Assembly: GCF_004349265.1 (NCBI RefSeq)
Contig: NZ_SMFL01000003.1
Coordinates: forward strand, 496,001-560,000
Length of the DNA: 64,000 bases
Source: Dyadobacter psychrotolerans
GTDB taxonomy: Bacteria > Bacteroidota > Bacteroidia > Cytophagales > Spirosomataceae
Direction of reading: 5' to 3'
Under the pieces are notes generated by a model. The model had not been told where the DNA came from. It did no database searches and worked only from the letters and a program-made list of their open reading frames with translations. Shown here one piece after another: positions 19,173 to 27,885 of the stretch. Numbering within the stretch: the stretch's first letter is position 1; each line of letters begins with the position of its first letter. The translations under genes and the position numbers were made by a program.

Positions 19173-19841
19173 TTATTGAACCGTACTTTCGGAAGCAGCT
19201 ACAAGATCAGCGAGATGAAAGTCATTAAATCCGGGCACTACAAAATCTGCTTCTGCCAGAACCGACTTTTCTCCGATACCTACAGCGAACATTCCTGCCG
19301 ATTTTGCTGACTGAATTCCCGCCACCGCATCTTCAAATACGACGCAGTTTTCCGGTAAAGTATCAAGATCATCTGCTCCCATCAGAAAAACCTGCGGATC
19401 CGGCTTACCTTTGGTGATTCTGTTGCCATCCACAATGGTTTGAAAGTAGGAAAGCATATCAATCCGTTCCAGGATAATCTTTGCATTTTTACTGGCTGAA
19501 CCGAGCCCAATTCCCATAGATGCAACTTTTAGTTCATCCAAAAATGCTCTGACGCCCGGCAGTGTATCGTCTGGAGTCATTTGCTGGCAAAGTGCGAGAT
19601 ATCTGGTATTTTTTTCTGCTGCACGGGATAATTTCTCATCTTCACTGAGCTCCACTCCTCCTATCCCCAGAATTATTTCCAGCGATTCCATGCGGCTGAT
19701 TCCCTTTAATTGTTCGTTTTCCTGTTCTGTTAAATCAAACCCGAGATCGTTTGCCAGCTGACGCCATGCTATGTAATGAAACCGCGCTGTATCTACTATA
19801 ACTCCGTCCAGATCAAAAAGGCAAGCTTTTATTAAGGGCAT
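19173..19841 (-). CDS. pgmB: Beta-phosphoglucomutase
   Basis: 222 residues, HAD superfamily. The first motif FDLDGVIVDTARFHYIAW carries nucleophile Asp10 and acid/base Asp12 and the TARFHYIAW cap entry typical of beta-phosphoglucomutases. Motif II is GSASKNA, with Lys in KGKPDPQVF and acidic motif VVFEDAVAGIQSA. It isomerises beta-glucose-1-phosphate to glucose-6-phosphate, feeding glycolysis. It is the leading gene of the minus-strand pgmB-GH65 unit and is divergent from the GH13 gene, with about 200 bp in between for shared control. Confidence 0.95.
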   Translation of the reverse strand: MPLIKACLFDLDGVIVDTARFHYIAWRQLANDLGFDLTEQENEQLKGISRMESLEIILGIGGVELSEDEKLSRAAEKNTRYLALCQQMTPDDTLPGVRAFLDELKVASMGIGLGSASKNAKIILERIDMLSYFQTIVDGNRITKGKPDPQVFLMGADDLDTLPENCVVFEDAVAGIQSAKSAGMFAVGIGEKSVLAEADFVVPGFNDFHLADLVAASESTVQ

Positions 19842-20044
19842 ATCATTTCAAATTTAATATCTTGCAAAATAGTAAAAATAATAGGAACGAAAGAAACAGG
19901 CTTCATGGTTATAGCCTCTTTGCTTTTAGAAATGAAGATCCAGCACAGTACCTGACAGTTAGTAAACTGGCGAACAACTGAATTTCGATTATAAAAACTG
20001 CTTTGACGATTAATAAATCATCAGAAATAACTTTAAAGACTAAA

Positions 20045-21790
20045 ATGGCGGATACCCCGATTAATAAGGATAAATTCATTGTCTACCAGATTTTTACCCG
20101 ACTGTTTGGCAATCAGAACACGACCAATAAATGTTACGGAACGATTGAAGAAAACGGCTGCGGAAAATTTAACGATATAACGGATACCGCACTGACAGCG
20201 CTTCGGGACTTTGGCATAACGCATGTCTGGTACACGGGAGTTTTGAAACACGCTACCCTTACTGACTACACCAACTACGGCATTCCAAATGACCATCCAC
20301 TGATCGTAAAAGGCATTGCAGGTTCACCCTATGCAGTGAAAGATTATTATGATGTGGATCCTGATCTGGCTGTGGATGTTTCCGATCGTATGCAGGAATT
20401 CGAAGCACTCGTTGAAAGGACACACCAACAAAAACTCAAATTACTGATTGATTTTATACCCAATCATGTAGCCCGCCAATATCATTCGATCGTACGTTCA
20501 TCAGGTGTAAAAGATTTTGGTGAAGATGATGATACCTCCGTCGCATTTAGTCCTGAAAATAACTTTTATTATATCCCGAATCACGATTTTATCGTTCCGG
20601 AAGGGCATAAGCCGCCGGTGCATGTGACCGGCCCGTATTATGAACGTCCGGCAAAAGCAACGGGAAATGACGTCTTTCAGCCGCAGCCAAGCCAGTACGA
20701 CTGGTATGAAACCATTAAGCTGAATTATGGTGTGGATTACCTCAACGGGAAAACTACCTACTTTGATCCGATTCCCTCTACCTGGGTCAAAATGTTTGAT
20801 ATTCTTAGTTTTTGGGTAAAAAAAGGCGTTGACGGTTTTCGCTGCGACATGGCCGAAATGGTGCCTGCCGAATTCTGGGGATGGGTAATTCCTGAAATAA
20901 AAAAGATCAATCCTGATGTCATTTTTGTAGCGGAGATTTATAATCCATACGAATATCACAACTACATTTTTAAAGGAAAGTTTGATTATCTGTATGATAA
21001 AGTCGGACTTTACAATTCGCTGAGGGAGCTGATGGAAGGCCGTGGAACAACCGAGGATATCACACAATTATGGCAAAATGAATCAGGTGATATCAGTGAC
21101 AAGATGCTTCGTTTCCTGGAAAATCATGATGAACAGCGCATTGCATCCAGATATTTTGCAGGTGATGCGTTGGTAGCAATTCCGGCTATGACTTTAAGCG
21201 CGACGCTTCAAACCGGACCTTTGATGTTGTACTTTGGCCAGGAAATCGGTGTAACCCCGACACAATCAGAAGGATTCCAGGGCGAGGATGGCCGAACGAC
21301 CATTTTTGATTACTGGGGTGTTCCTGAATTTCAAAAGTGGGTTAACAATGGAAATTTCAATGAAGAAAAACTGAACGAGGATGAAAAATTCCTTCGTGCA
21401 TATTACAAAAGCCTAAACCAGCTGGTTACTGAAAATGAGGCTATTTACGCCGGAAGTTTTTATGATCTGCAATACTTCAACGTTGATGGGCAGAGCCCTA
21501 ATTACGAAAAAACCCGTTTGTACAGTTACGTGCGTCATACAGATAACCAGAAACTACTTTTTGTCTACAATTTTGACAAAGAAAGAAAATTTGAAACCCG
21601 TCTGAGAATTCCTCAGGAAGCCTGGACAAATACTTTCAAACTTGAAAGAACGAGTACTTATAAACTTAAACCGGTGTTTCCTTTGTTTAAAATGGCACAG
21701 GCTATTCCGGCAGCAGAAATTACCTCTGCCGGAATACCGCTTGACCTGCCTCCGCTATCGGTGGTGGTGTATGAGATCATTGAGAGATAG
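20045..21790 (+). CDS. GH13 alpha-amylase family enzyme, cytoplasmic
   Basis: 581 residues from the ATG at 20045. An upstream TTG at 20003 keeps the frame open but adds residues without homology-like character. A (beta/alpha)8 GH13 barrel is visible: region I DFIPNHV, region II GFRCDMAE (nucleophile Asp268), region III VAEIYNP (acid Glu297), region IV LENHDEQR (Asp362), then a C-terminal beta domain. No signal peptide. It should hydrolyse or rearrange alpha-1,4-glucans or maltodextrins inside the cell, supplying maltose to the GH65/PgmB pair transcribed in the opposite direction. Exact specificity is not readable. Confidence 0.92.
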   Translation: MADTPINKDKFIVYQIFTRLFGNQNTTNKCYGTIEENGCGKFNDITDTALTALRDFGITHVWYTGVLKHATLTDYTNYGIPNDHPLIVKGIAGSPYAVKDYYDVDPDLAVDVSDRMQEFEALVERTHQQKLKLLIDFIPNHVARQYHSIVRSSGVKDFGEDDDTSVAFSPENNFYYIPNHDFIVPEGHKPPVHVTGPYYERPAKATGNDVFQPQPSQYDWYETIKLNYGVDYLNGKTTYFDPIPSTWVKMFDILSFWVKKGVDGFRCDMAEMVPAEFWGWVIPEIKKINPDVIFVAEIYNPYEYHNYIFKGKFDYLYDKVGLYNSLRELMEGRGTTEDITQLWQNESGDISDKMLRFLENHDEQRIASRYFAGDALVAIPAMTLSATLQTGPLMLYFGQEIGVTPTQSEGFQGEDGRTTIFDYWGVPEFQKWVNNGNFNEEKLNEDEKFLRAYYKSLNQLVTENEAIYAGSFYDLQYFNVDGQSPNYEKTRLYSYVRHTDNQKLLFVYNFDKERKFETRLRIPQEAWTNTFKLERTSTYKLKPVFPLFKMAQAIPAAEITSAGIPLDLPPLSVVVYEIIER

Positions 21791-21799
21791 TAGCGCGTC

Positions 21800-21853
21800 G
21801 GGGCAGGGCGTCTTGGGCACAGGGAACGTTTCCCTCCCAAGCCGCCACGCCCC
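21800..21853. repeat. Long GC-rich imperfect hairpin (terminator or REP-like element)
   Basis: In the 92-bp gap between the GH13 gene and the next gene lies a nested inverted repeat: GGGGC/GCCCC (21800-21804/21849-21853), GGCG/CGCC, CTTGGG/CCCAAG and AGGGAA/TTCCCT around a CGT tip, i.e. 21 paired bases in 54 nt. The GC-rich composition contrasts with the AT-rich surroundings. There is no T-run after it, so it is not a classical intrinsic terminator; an RNA-stabilising structure or a dispersed palindromic repeat is possible. Confidence 0.7.
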
Positions 21854-21882
21854 ATGCCCAGTGCAACACTTAACGAAGATAC

Positions 21883-23874
21883 ATGAACAATGCATTACTG
21901 CCGGAACGGATTGATTATGTGGGGAAGCTGATTGAGATCATCCGAAACCGTTGGAAGGCAAAATCAAATAAAAGTTCGTTTGCTGATGTTTTAGACAGCA
22001 TTCTGCTGGATCGCAGGGAAAAGGACCTGATTGCAGAACAAATTCTCTCTATTCTATTTTCGGCCAAATTCGTTTCACTGCTGACAGAGGCAGAAATAGG
22101 TTCAAACAAAGGTTTCTTTTCAGATGCTTCGGCTAAATTGAGTTTCAAATTTTTGCCGCCGGTTAACGAACCGTCTGAGTTAAGAACAAAATTTGATGAT
22201 ATATTTTCTGATAACCTGGATTATCAGTGGGTGAAGGCTATTCCTGACGAAAACTGGATCAGATTCCTGGACGGCATTTTCCCTGAAGTTGACCCCACCG
22301 TTGATGAATATATTAAAAAGGAAATTCTTAATTCCATTCTGATACTTGCCCAGCGGGCAGCAACTTTGGGTATTGAGCCTGAGGTTGTTTCAAAAATTCC
22401 TCGTGTTGATGATCTTGACTCTCCTTTTTTAGGTTTAAACAGGGAAGTGATTTTTTATGTGGAAAAAACCTTAAACTCGTCAGGATATACTTCGGTGAGT
22501 GAGAATGATTACCGGCATATTCTGGTGATGATCAGCCAATGCAACAGTCAGATCAGTTATATTTATAAACACAAGGATGTATTTGGGATAAGCCTGCAGC
22601 TCACCTCACTGGTGAGACAGCTTGAACAATATTTAAAACGTTTGTCGCAGCTGCTGGAATTGCTGGAAACAAATGACCGGGATAAAAAGTGGCTGATCAT
22701 TACACAGCTGCTAAAAGAATTTGTTTATGCCGAAAATACAAAGTACAGCCTCCGAAAGCACTTTTCTACGAACCTTCAGTTACTGACTTTTAAGGTAATT
22801 GAAAATACCTCTAAAACCGGGGAACATTACATAGCCTCAGACAAATCGGCTTACTGGAATTTGTTTGCGAAAGCCATGGGCGGTGGTGTAATTGTTGCTT
22901 TTTTATGCGGGAACAAGACGAGATTGTATTTCCAGCATCTGCCCATTTTCTGGGAAGCTTTTTTTTACAGCCTGAATTACTCAATCGGTTTTATCATAAT
23001 TCTGCTTCTGGGATTTACGCTGGCCACCAAGCAGCCCGCGATGACGGCGTCCACCATTGCAGCTAATCTGAGCAACAACGGAGAAAATCCAAACTGGCTG
23101 AATACAACAACCCAGTTATTGATCAGGCTTATCCGAAGTCAGTTTATTTCACTTGTTGGCAATGCGCTTGTTGCATTTCCGGTTGCCTACGGACTCGATC
23201 TTCTTTATTTCTATGCCTTCGGTTTTCATATCGCCGATCCTGCCAAAGCTTTCCGTTTGATCAGTGAGTTAAATGCATGGGAAAGTCTGGCTTTGCCGCA
23301 TGCTGCTTTGGCCGGCGTGTACCTGATGGTTTCCGGATTGATATCAGGATACTATGAAAACAAGTGGATTTATAACAAATATTCCCTACGAATTGTAAGC
23401 CATCCGAAGCTGATCCGCTTTTTTGGTCCGGTAAAACTGGCAAGAATTGCAGGTTATTTTGAAAGAAATTTTGGCGGGCTGGCTGGTAATTTTTTTCTGG
23501 GAGTTTTTCTGGGATCTACGAGTGCGATAGGCTTTACGTTTGGACTGCCGTTAGACATCAGGCATATCACTTTTGCTTCCGGAAATTTCGGAATTGCTGT
23601 ATCCAGTCTCGAAAATCACGTATCTACCGAACTCTGGATCAATACCATTATAGGTATAACCTGTATTGGTATCATGAACGTCCTTGTGAGTTTCGGGCTG
23701 TCGATTGCCTTTGCACTAAAATCCCGGAATGCAAAATTCAGTGAAGTAAAGAGTCTGATTGGAAATCTTTCATGGCAGTTTTTTCACCATGGCCTGGCGT
23801 TCTTTTTTCCCGTTAAAACAAAGGAAAATAGTGATGACATTACGCATGAAGCCATTATTAACCGGCAGGCATAA
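21883..23874 (+). CDS. Membrane protein of the SpecificRecomb (Gcr) family
   Basis: 663 residues. The N-terminal half (1-310) is soluble and helical. The C-terminal half has several transmembrane segments (about 325-345, 353-382, 415-445, 470-490, 535-560, 575-610). The motif FTLATKQPAMTASTIAANL in the middle is characteristic of the family named site-specific recombinase after gonococcal Gcr. No tyrosine- or serine-recombinase catalytic residues are visible and the multi-helix topology argues against a DNA recombinase, so I regard the family name as doubtful. It is followed by a peptidoglycan amidase-like gene and an MscS channel on the same strand, suggesting an envelope function. Confidence 0.8.
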   Translation: MNNALLPERIDYVGKLIEIIRNRWKAKSNKSSFADVLDSILLDRREKDLIAEQILSILFSAKFVSLLTEAEIGSNKGFFSDASAKLSFKFLPPVNEPSELRTKFDDIFSDNLDYQWVKAIPDENWIRFLDGIFPEVDPTVDEYIKKEILNSILILAQRAATLGIEPEVVSKIPRVDDLDSPFLGLNREVIFYVEKTLNSSGYTSVSENDYRHILVMISQCNSQISYIYKHKDVFGISLQLTSLVRQLEQYLKRLSQLLELLETNDRDKKWLIITQLLKEFVYAENTKYSLRKHFSTNLQLLTFKVIENTSKTGEHYIASDKSAYWNLFAKAMGGGVIVAFLCGNKTRLYFQHLPIFWEAFFYSLNYSIGFIIILLLGFTLATKQPAMTASTIAANLSNNGENPNWLNTTTQLLIRLIRSQFISLVGNALVAFPVAYGLDLLYFYAFGFHIADPAKAFRLISELNAWESLALPHAALAGVYLMVSGLISGYYENKWIYNKYSLRIVSHPKLIRFFGPVKLARIAGYFERNFGGLAGNFFLGVFLGSTSAIGFTFGLPLDIRHITFASGNFGIAVSSLENHVSTELWINTIIGITCIGIMNVLVSFGLSIAFALKSRNAKFSEVKSLIGNLSWQFFHHGLAFFFPVKTKENSDDITHEAIINRQA

Positions 23875-23980
23875 CTTGAAAATAGCCAATTCCTCGTTAT
23901 TTTTACGTTTTGAAGAGTTTACCGAAATGAATATCTCCAACGTTATGAAACACGGAGAAGCCTCCGTACCGAAAAACAAT

Positions 23981-24805
23981 ATGTCCATGGTCAGAATTTT
24001 GCTATTTAATATCCTCCTCCTGCTATCCAATGGCATCATGGCCCAGTCTGGTCTGCAGAAGGTTTTTGCGCAAAAAATGGATTTACCCGACAGCGGGGAA
24101 ATGGGCACCCAGGTGCTCCGGATGAGTGAATCTTTCCTGGGGACACCTTATGTTGGCGGTACTCTGGAGGGAAACCCTTCGGAACGGCTTGTTTGCAAAT
24201 TCGACGGACTGGATTGTACAACGCTGGTAGAAAGCTCTATCGCGCTGGCCGTTGCCAAAACGGACAATCCTACTTTTGAAGGTTATAAAAATGAACTGAC
24301 CAAATTACGCTACCGGGACGGAGTAATCGATGGTTACGCGTCCAGGCTGCATTATGTTCTGGATTGGATGTATGAAAACGAGAAACGCGGCAGACTGGAA
24401 GATATAACTGCAAAGGTAGGTGGTATTCCTTTTCGCAAGGAGATCAATTTTATGACCAATCATGCTAATCTATATGCCTCGTTGGGAGAAAGCGAAGTTT
24501 GGGAAAAAGTGCGGGAGCAGGAAAAACTGATAAATTCAAGAGATCATAATTACATACCAAAATCCGGAATCCAGAAAGCCGAACCCATGTTGCATGACGG
24601 AGATATTGTTGCTTTTACTTCTTCAGTCGAAGGACTTGATTGCAACCACATGGGTATTATCACCAAAGTAGGAAGCCGGGCCTATCTGATTCATGCTTCT
24701 TTGTCAGGTAAAAAAGTTATTATCTCAAATGTACCTCTCGCAGAGTATGTTGCGTCCGTTCCCAAGCACACGGGAATGATCGTCGCACGCCTTACCGACC
24801 AATAA
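23981..24805 (+). CDS. DUF1460 (N-acetylmuramoyl-L-alanine amidase-like) secreted protein
   Basis: 274 residues from the ATG at 23981, which opens the signal peptide MSMVRILLFNILLLLSNGIMAQ. ATGs at 23987 and 23927 are alternatives, the latter with a long n-region. The mature part matches the NlpC/P60-like DUF1460 family: nucleophile Cys79 in DGLDCTTLVESS, a helical insert, and His223 in DCNHMGIITK with the following strand. Members cleave amide bonds in cell-wall peptides in the periplasm. The MscS gene follows after 3 bp, so the two are surely co-transcribed, and the Gcr-family gene ends 106 bp upstream. Substrate not known. Confidence 0.87.
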   Translation: MSMVRILLFNILLLLSNGIMAQSGLQKVFAQKMDLPDSGEMGTQVLRMSESFLGTPYVGGTLEGNPSERLVCKFDGLDCTTLVESSIALAVAKTDNPTFEGYKNELTKLRYRDGVIDGYASRLHYVLDWMYENEKRGRLEDITAKVGGIPFRKEINFMTNHANLYASLGESEVWEKVREQEKLINSRDHNYIPKSGIQKAEPMLHDGDIVAFTSSVEGLDCNHMGIITKVGSRAYLIHASLSGKKVIISNVPLAEYVASVPKHTGMIVARLTDQ

Positions 24806-24808
24806 TCA

Positions 24809-25882
24809 ATGCAATATTTTCTTGATACACTGGATTACAAAAATACACCCTGGCTGATTATTTTACTTGCAGGTGCCGTAGGCTTTGTAATTAGTGCCAT
24901 ATTGATAAAACTCATCAGGATTACCGCCGTAAAAAAAGAATGGAGAGTGATCAGGGCAATCAGCGAAAACCTGACCAGTGTTCTTTACTTTTTTATTCCG
25001 CTGGTATTGACCACCACCGTTACGAAGGCTTTTACACTTTCTCACACAGGTTATGAGTGGACTCACGCGATCAGCAAAGTTTCTCTGATTGCCGTTACTA
25101 CCTGGCTCATGACCCGCATCGTGGTCATTGTAGAAAAAGTACTGATCGAAAAGCTTGATTTTGATACGGAAGACAACAACTACGCCCGGCGTATGTTTAC
25201 CAAGATCAAGTTTATCAAACGCATCATCATCATTCTGATCATCGTTATTGGTGTATCCATTTTACTTCTTAGCTTCGATAGCGTACGTCAATATGGTGTT
25301 GGAATTCTTACGTCTGCAGGTATTTTTAGTGTAATTATAGGTTTTGCAGCTCAGAAGTCACTGGGAAATCTTTTGGCAGGAATTCAGATCGCCTTTACAC
25401 AACCTATCAAAATCGACGACGTTGTGATCGTAGAAGGAGAATGGGGACGAATAGAAGAGATTAACCTGACTTACGTCGTTGTCAATATCTGGGACTTACG
25501 TCGCCTTGTTTTGCCGATTACCTACTTCATTGAAAAACCATTTCAAAACTGGACCCGAAATGAAAGCAATCTGATTGGAACCGCTTTTTTTCACTTGAAC
25601 TATGGCACGCCAGTTCAGAAATTAAGAGATAAATTACAGGAAGTTCTGCTCGAAACACCGCTTTGGGATGGCCGTTCGTGGGCTTTGCAGGTCACCGACA
25701 CGCAGGAACAATTTATGGTTGTCAGGGCACTAATGTCCGCCAGAAGTTCATCCCAGGCATTCGACCTGCGCTGCATCGTACGGGAAAAAATGATTGAATA
25801 TATCGTTGCAGAACTTCCGGATGCGCTTCCTGTTTTTCGGGTTGAAGAAGTTAAGAATGAGAAATTAGGAATGAAGAATTAA
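24809..25882 (+). CDS. MscS-family mechanosensitive ion channel
   Basis: 357 residues with four to five N-terminal membrane helices (about 15-38, 55-75, 85-107, 133-155) and the pore helix/beta-domain region: GFAAQKSLGNLLAGIQIAFTQP, followed by IDDVVIVEGEWGRIEEINLTYVVV, the conserved MscS middle domain. It opens under membrane tension to release solutes after osmotic downshift. It sits 3 bp behind the DUF1460 amidase gene. The C-terminal residues (KNEKLGMKN) are encoded by an A-rich run that continues past the stop codon and look like recently acquired sequence. Confidence 0.93.
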   Translation: MQYFLDTLDYKNTPWLIILLAGAVGFVISAILIKLIRITAVKKEWRVIRAISENLTSVLYFFIPLVLTTTVTKAFTLSHTGYEWTHAISKVSLIAVTTWLMTRIVVIVEKVLIEKLDFDTEDNNYARRMFTKIKFIKRIIIILIIVIGVSILLLSFDSVRQYGVGILTSAGIFSVIIGFAAQKSLGNLLAGIQIAFTQPIKIDDVVIVEGEWGRIEEINLTYVVVNIWDLRRLVLPITYFIEKPFQNWTRNESNLIGTAFFHLNYGTPVQKLRDKLQEVLLETPLWDGRSWALQVTDTQEQFMVVRALMSARSSSQAFDLRCIVREKMIEYIVAELPDALPVFRVEEVKNEKLGMKN

Positions 25883-26043
25883 AAGTGAAGAGTTTATCTA
25901 ATGAGTTAACAGATTTTAGTTAACAGTCCACTCCTTGTTAGTGACTCAAACTTGCTTACCTAATTCAGTAAATAACTGCTGTCTTTTTAATAAGATTTTT
26001 CTGACGGTTATCAATATTTATTAGACTGACCAGCACTTAAAAC

Positions 26044-26074
26044 AAAAAAATTGGCCTCCGAAAACCGGAAGCCA
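26044..26074 (-). terminator. Intrinsic terminator of the SulP transcript
   Basis: On the minus strand a 9-bp stem with one mismatch (TGGCTTCCG pairing with CGGAGGCCA) is followed by a run of seven T residues (plus-strand A-run 26044-26050). It lies 34 bp beyond the stop codon of the SulP gene. Confidence 0.8.
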
Positions 26075-26107
26075 CTTTTCCTTACTACTCATCTAACTAA
26101 ATCTAAT

Positions 26108-27724
26108 TTAACTCAGTGCTGCCTCCTGCTTTTGGTTTTTTCTAGCCGCCAGTGGATGATCAGATAATGCTTTATGATGTTCCAAACCCAGGATTTGCAT
26201 CTGTCCTCCGGAAGATTCATAATCATTTTTAAATCTTGTGATATTTTCCATTACCGTGTGATCAACATACGGTGAATCGCAAAAATCAAGATGTATTTTT
26301 TTGCCTTTTGGCAAACTTTCCAATATACCTTTCAGGTTCAGATAATTCGTAAAAACGGCTGCACGTGGCACATATACGTACCGCACATCGTTCTTCACCT
26401 TCACTTCTGTTTGTGGAGAGAAAATGTGCGGAATTTTCACACCATAGAATAACTGGATAATTACTTTGGTGATTATACCAACTGCAATACCAATTAGCAA
26501 GTCAGTACTCAGAGTTACGAGTATTGTTACCAGGAAGATAATCAACTGCTCTTTACCGATGTAATAAATGTCTTTAAATTCAGTTGGCGAAGCAAGCCGA
26601 AAACCTACGAAAATCAACATCGCTGCCAGAGCTGCTACCGGTACCATTTTAATCAATGGAGACAGGGCAGCCACAAATATCAGAAGACACACTCCGTGAA
26701 ATAAATTGGCCCAGCGTGTTTTACCGCCATTGTTGATATTGGCAGAGCTACGGGCTACTTCCGAAATCATTGGTAACCCGCCCAGCATACCTGCTATCAC
26801 ATTCCCTGCACCAACAGCTGCCAGGTCACGGCTGAGGTCAGCTTTGCGTTTGAACGGATCCAAAAGGTCGATTGCTTTTACAGTCAGGAACGATTCAAGA
26901 CTTCCAATTAAAGCAAACATGGTAACATATTTTAAAAAAACAGGAAGCAAATCTCCTTTCATTCCTCCAAAATCAACATTGTAGGCCAACGTAAACTCAC
27001 CCGGGTTAATTAAAGGTTTTAAATCACGGTAAGCCGGATCAAACAAACGAAAAAACTGGCCAAGTATAACAGCAACGATTAAAACAACCAAAGCCGGCGG
27101 TGCTTTTTTCAGGTAAGAAAATGAAAGATATTTCCACCCGAACATAATCATTAAACTGACCAGCCCCACTATTGCAATATGGTACTCCATGTGCGCCAGG
27201 CTGCCAGGAACCATCTCAATTAGCTGCAGTGGCTCTTTACCTTTCAGTTCACCGGGGTCAATACCCACTGCAAAGTGAATCTGTTTTGCCATAATTGTGA
27301 TCCCAACCGCTGCCAGCATACCATGCACCACAGACAAGGGAACAAAGTCAGCAAATTTCGGCAGCTTAAACAAACCCAGCAGAATCTGGACAACTCCTGC
27401 CAGGACGATAGCCCCAAGAGTAAGATGCCAACCTAACGCTGCATTTCCTTTTCCCAAATTATCTACCGCGCCTGCTACAATCACAACCAGCCCAGCAGCG
27501 GGCCCTTTAATTGTTAACTCAGAGTTTGTTAAAAACGCCGTAACTATACCTCCAACAATAGCCGTCAAAACACCCATGATGGGAGGAAAACTGCTTGCAC
27601 CTGCAATACCAAGACTAAGCGGCAGAGCGATTAGTGAAACCAGAAATCCGGACAGTATATCACTCTTCCAGTTCTCCTTAAATCCTCTAAAACCTGTGGC
27701 AGGCCTCCATGGTATTGTTTTCAT
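26108..27724 (-). CDS. SulP family inorganic anion transporter
   Basis: 538 residues: a multi-helix transport domain (about 15-420, start LSGFLVSLIALPLSLGIAGASSFPP, conserved NSELTIKGPAAGLVVIVAGAV and the SVVHGMLAAVGITIMAKQIH segment) and a C-terminal STAS domain (about 430-525, KKIHLDFCDSPYVDH). SulP proteins move sulfate, bicarbonate or dicarboxylates across the inner membrane, and the substrate is not determined here. Bacterial relatives are often beside a carbonic anhydrase, but none is visible. It is on the same strand and 161 bp downstream of an OmpR-type two-component pair, which may control it. Confidence 0.93.
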   Translation of the reverse strand: MKTIPWRPATGFRGFKENWKSDILSGFLVSLIALPLSLGIAGASSFPPIMGVLTAIVGGIVTAFLTNSELTIKGPAAGLVVIVAGAVDNLGKGNAALGWHLTLGAIVLAGVVQILLGLFKLPKFADFVPLSVVHGMLAAVGITIMAKQIHFAVGIDPGELKGKEPLQLIEMVPGSLAHMEYHIAIVGLVSLMIMFGWKYLSFSYLKKAPPALVVLIVAVILGQFFRLFDPAYRDLKPLINPGEFTLAYNVDFGGMKGDLLPVFLKYVTMFALIGSLESFLTVKAIDLLDPFKRKADLSRDLAAVGAGNVIAGMLGGLPMISEVARSSANINNGGKTRWANLFHGVCLLIFVAALSPLIKMVPVAALAAMLIFVGFRLASPTEFKDIYYIGKEQLIIFLVTILVTLSTDLLIGIAVGIITKVIIQLFYGVKIPHIFSPQTEVKVKNDVRYVYVPRAAVFTNYLNLKGILESLPKGKKIHLDFCDSPYVDHTVMENITRFKNDYESSGGQMQILGLEHHKALSDHPLAARKNQKQEAALS

Positions 27725-27885
27725 AGTGATAAATTACATATCGCCGGCCAAATCACAAGTAGAAGTAATCTTAGTAAAAAGGTAAACAGGAAACTTACAG
27801 CATATATAAATCAGATCGTTTGAGTTTATGCTACAAATGTGCCGGAGAGGTGTTAAAGTCACATTAACACCGAATTAAAAGAAAA

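Noticed and set aside
20501..21067. 188-codon minus-strand frame opposite the GH13 gene
   Set aside because: Antisense shadow overlapping all GH13 catalytic motifs.
25883..26043. Short repeats (GTTAACAG twice) after the MscS gene
   Set aside because: Only 8 bp each, in A/T-rich DNA with no promoter or stem-loop of note; compatible with chance.
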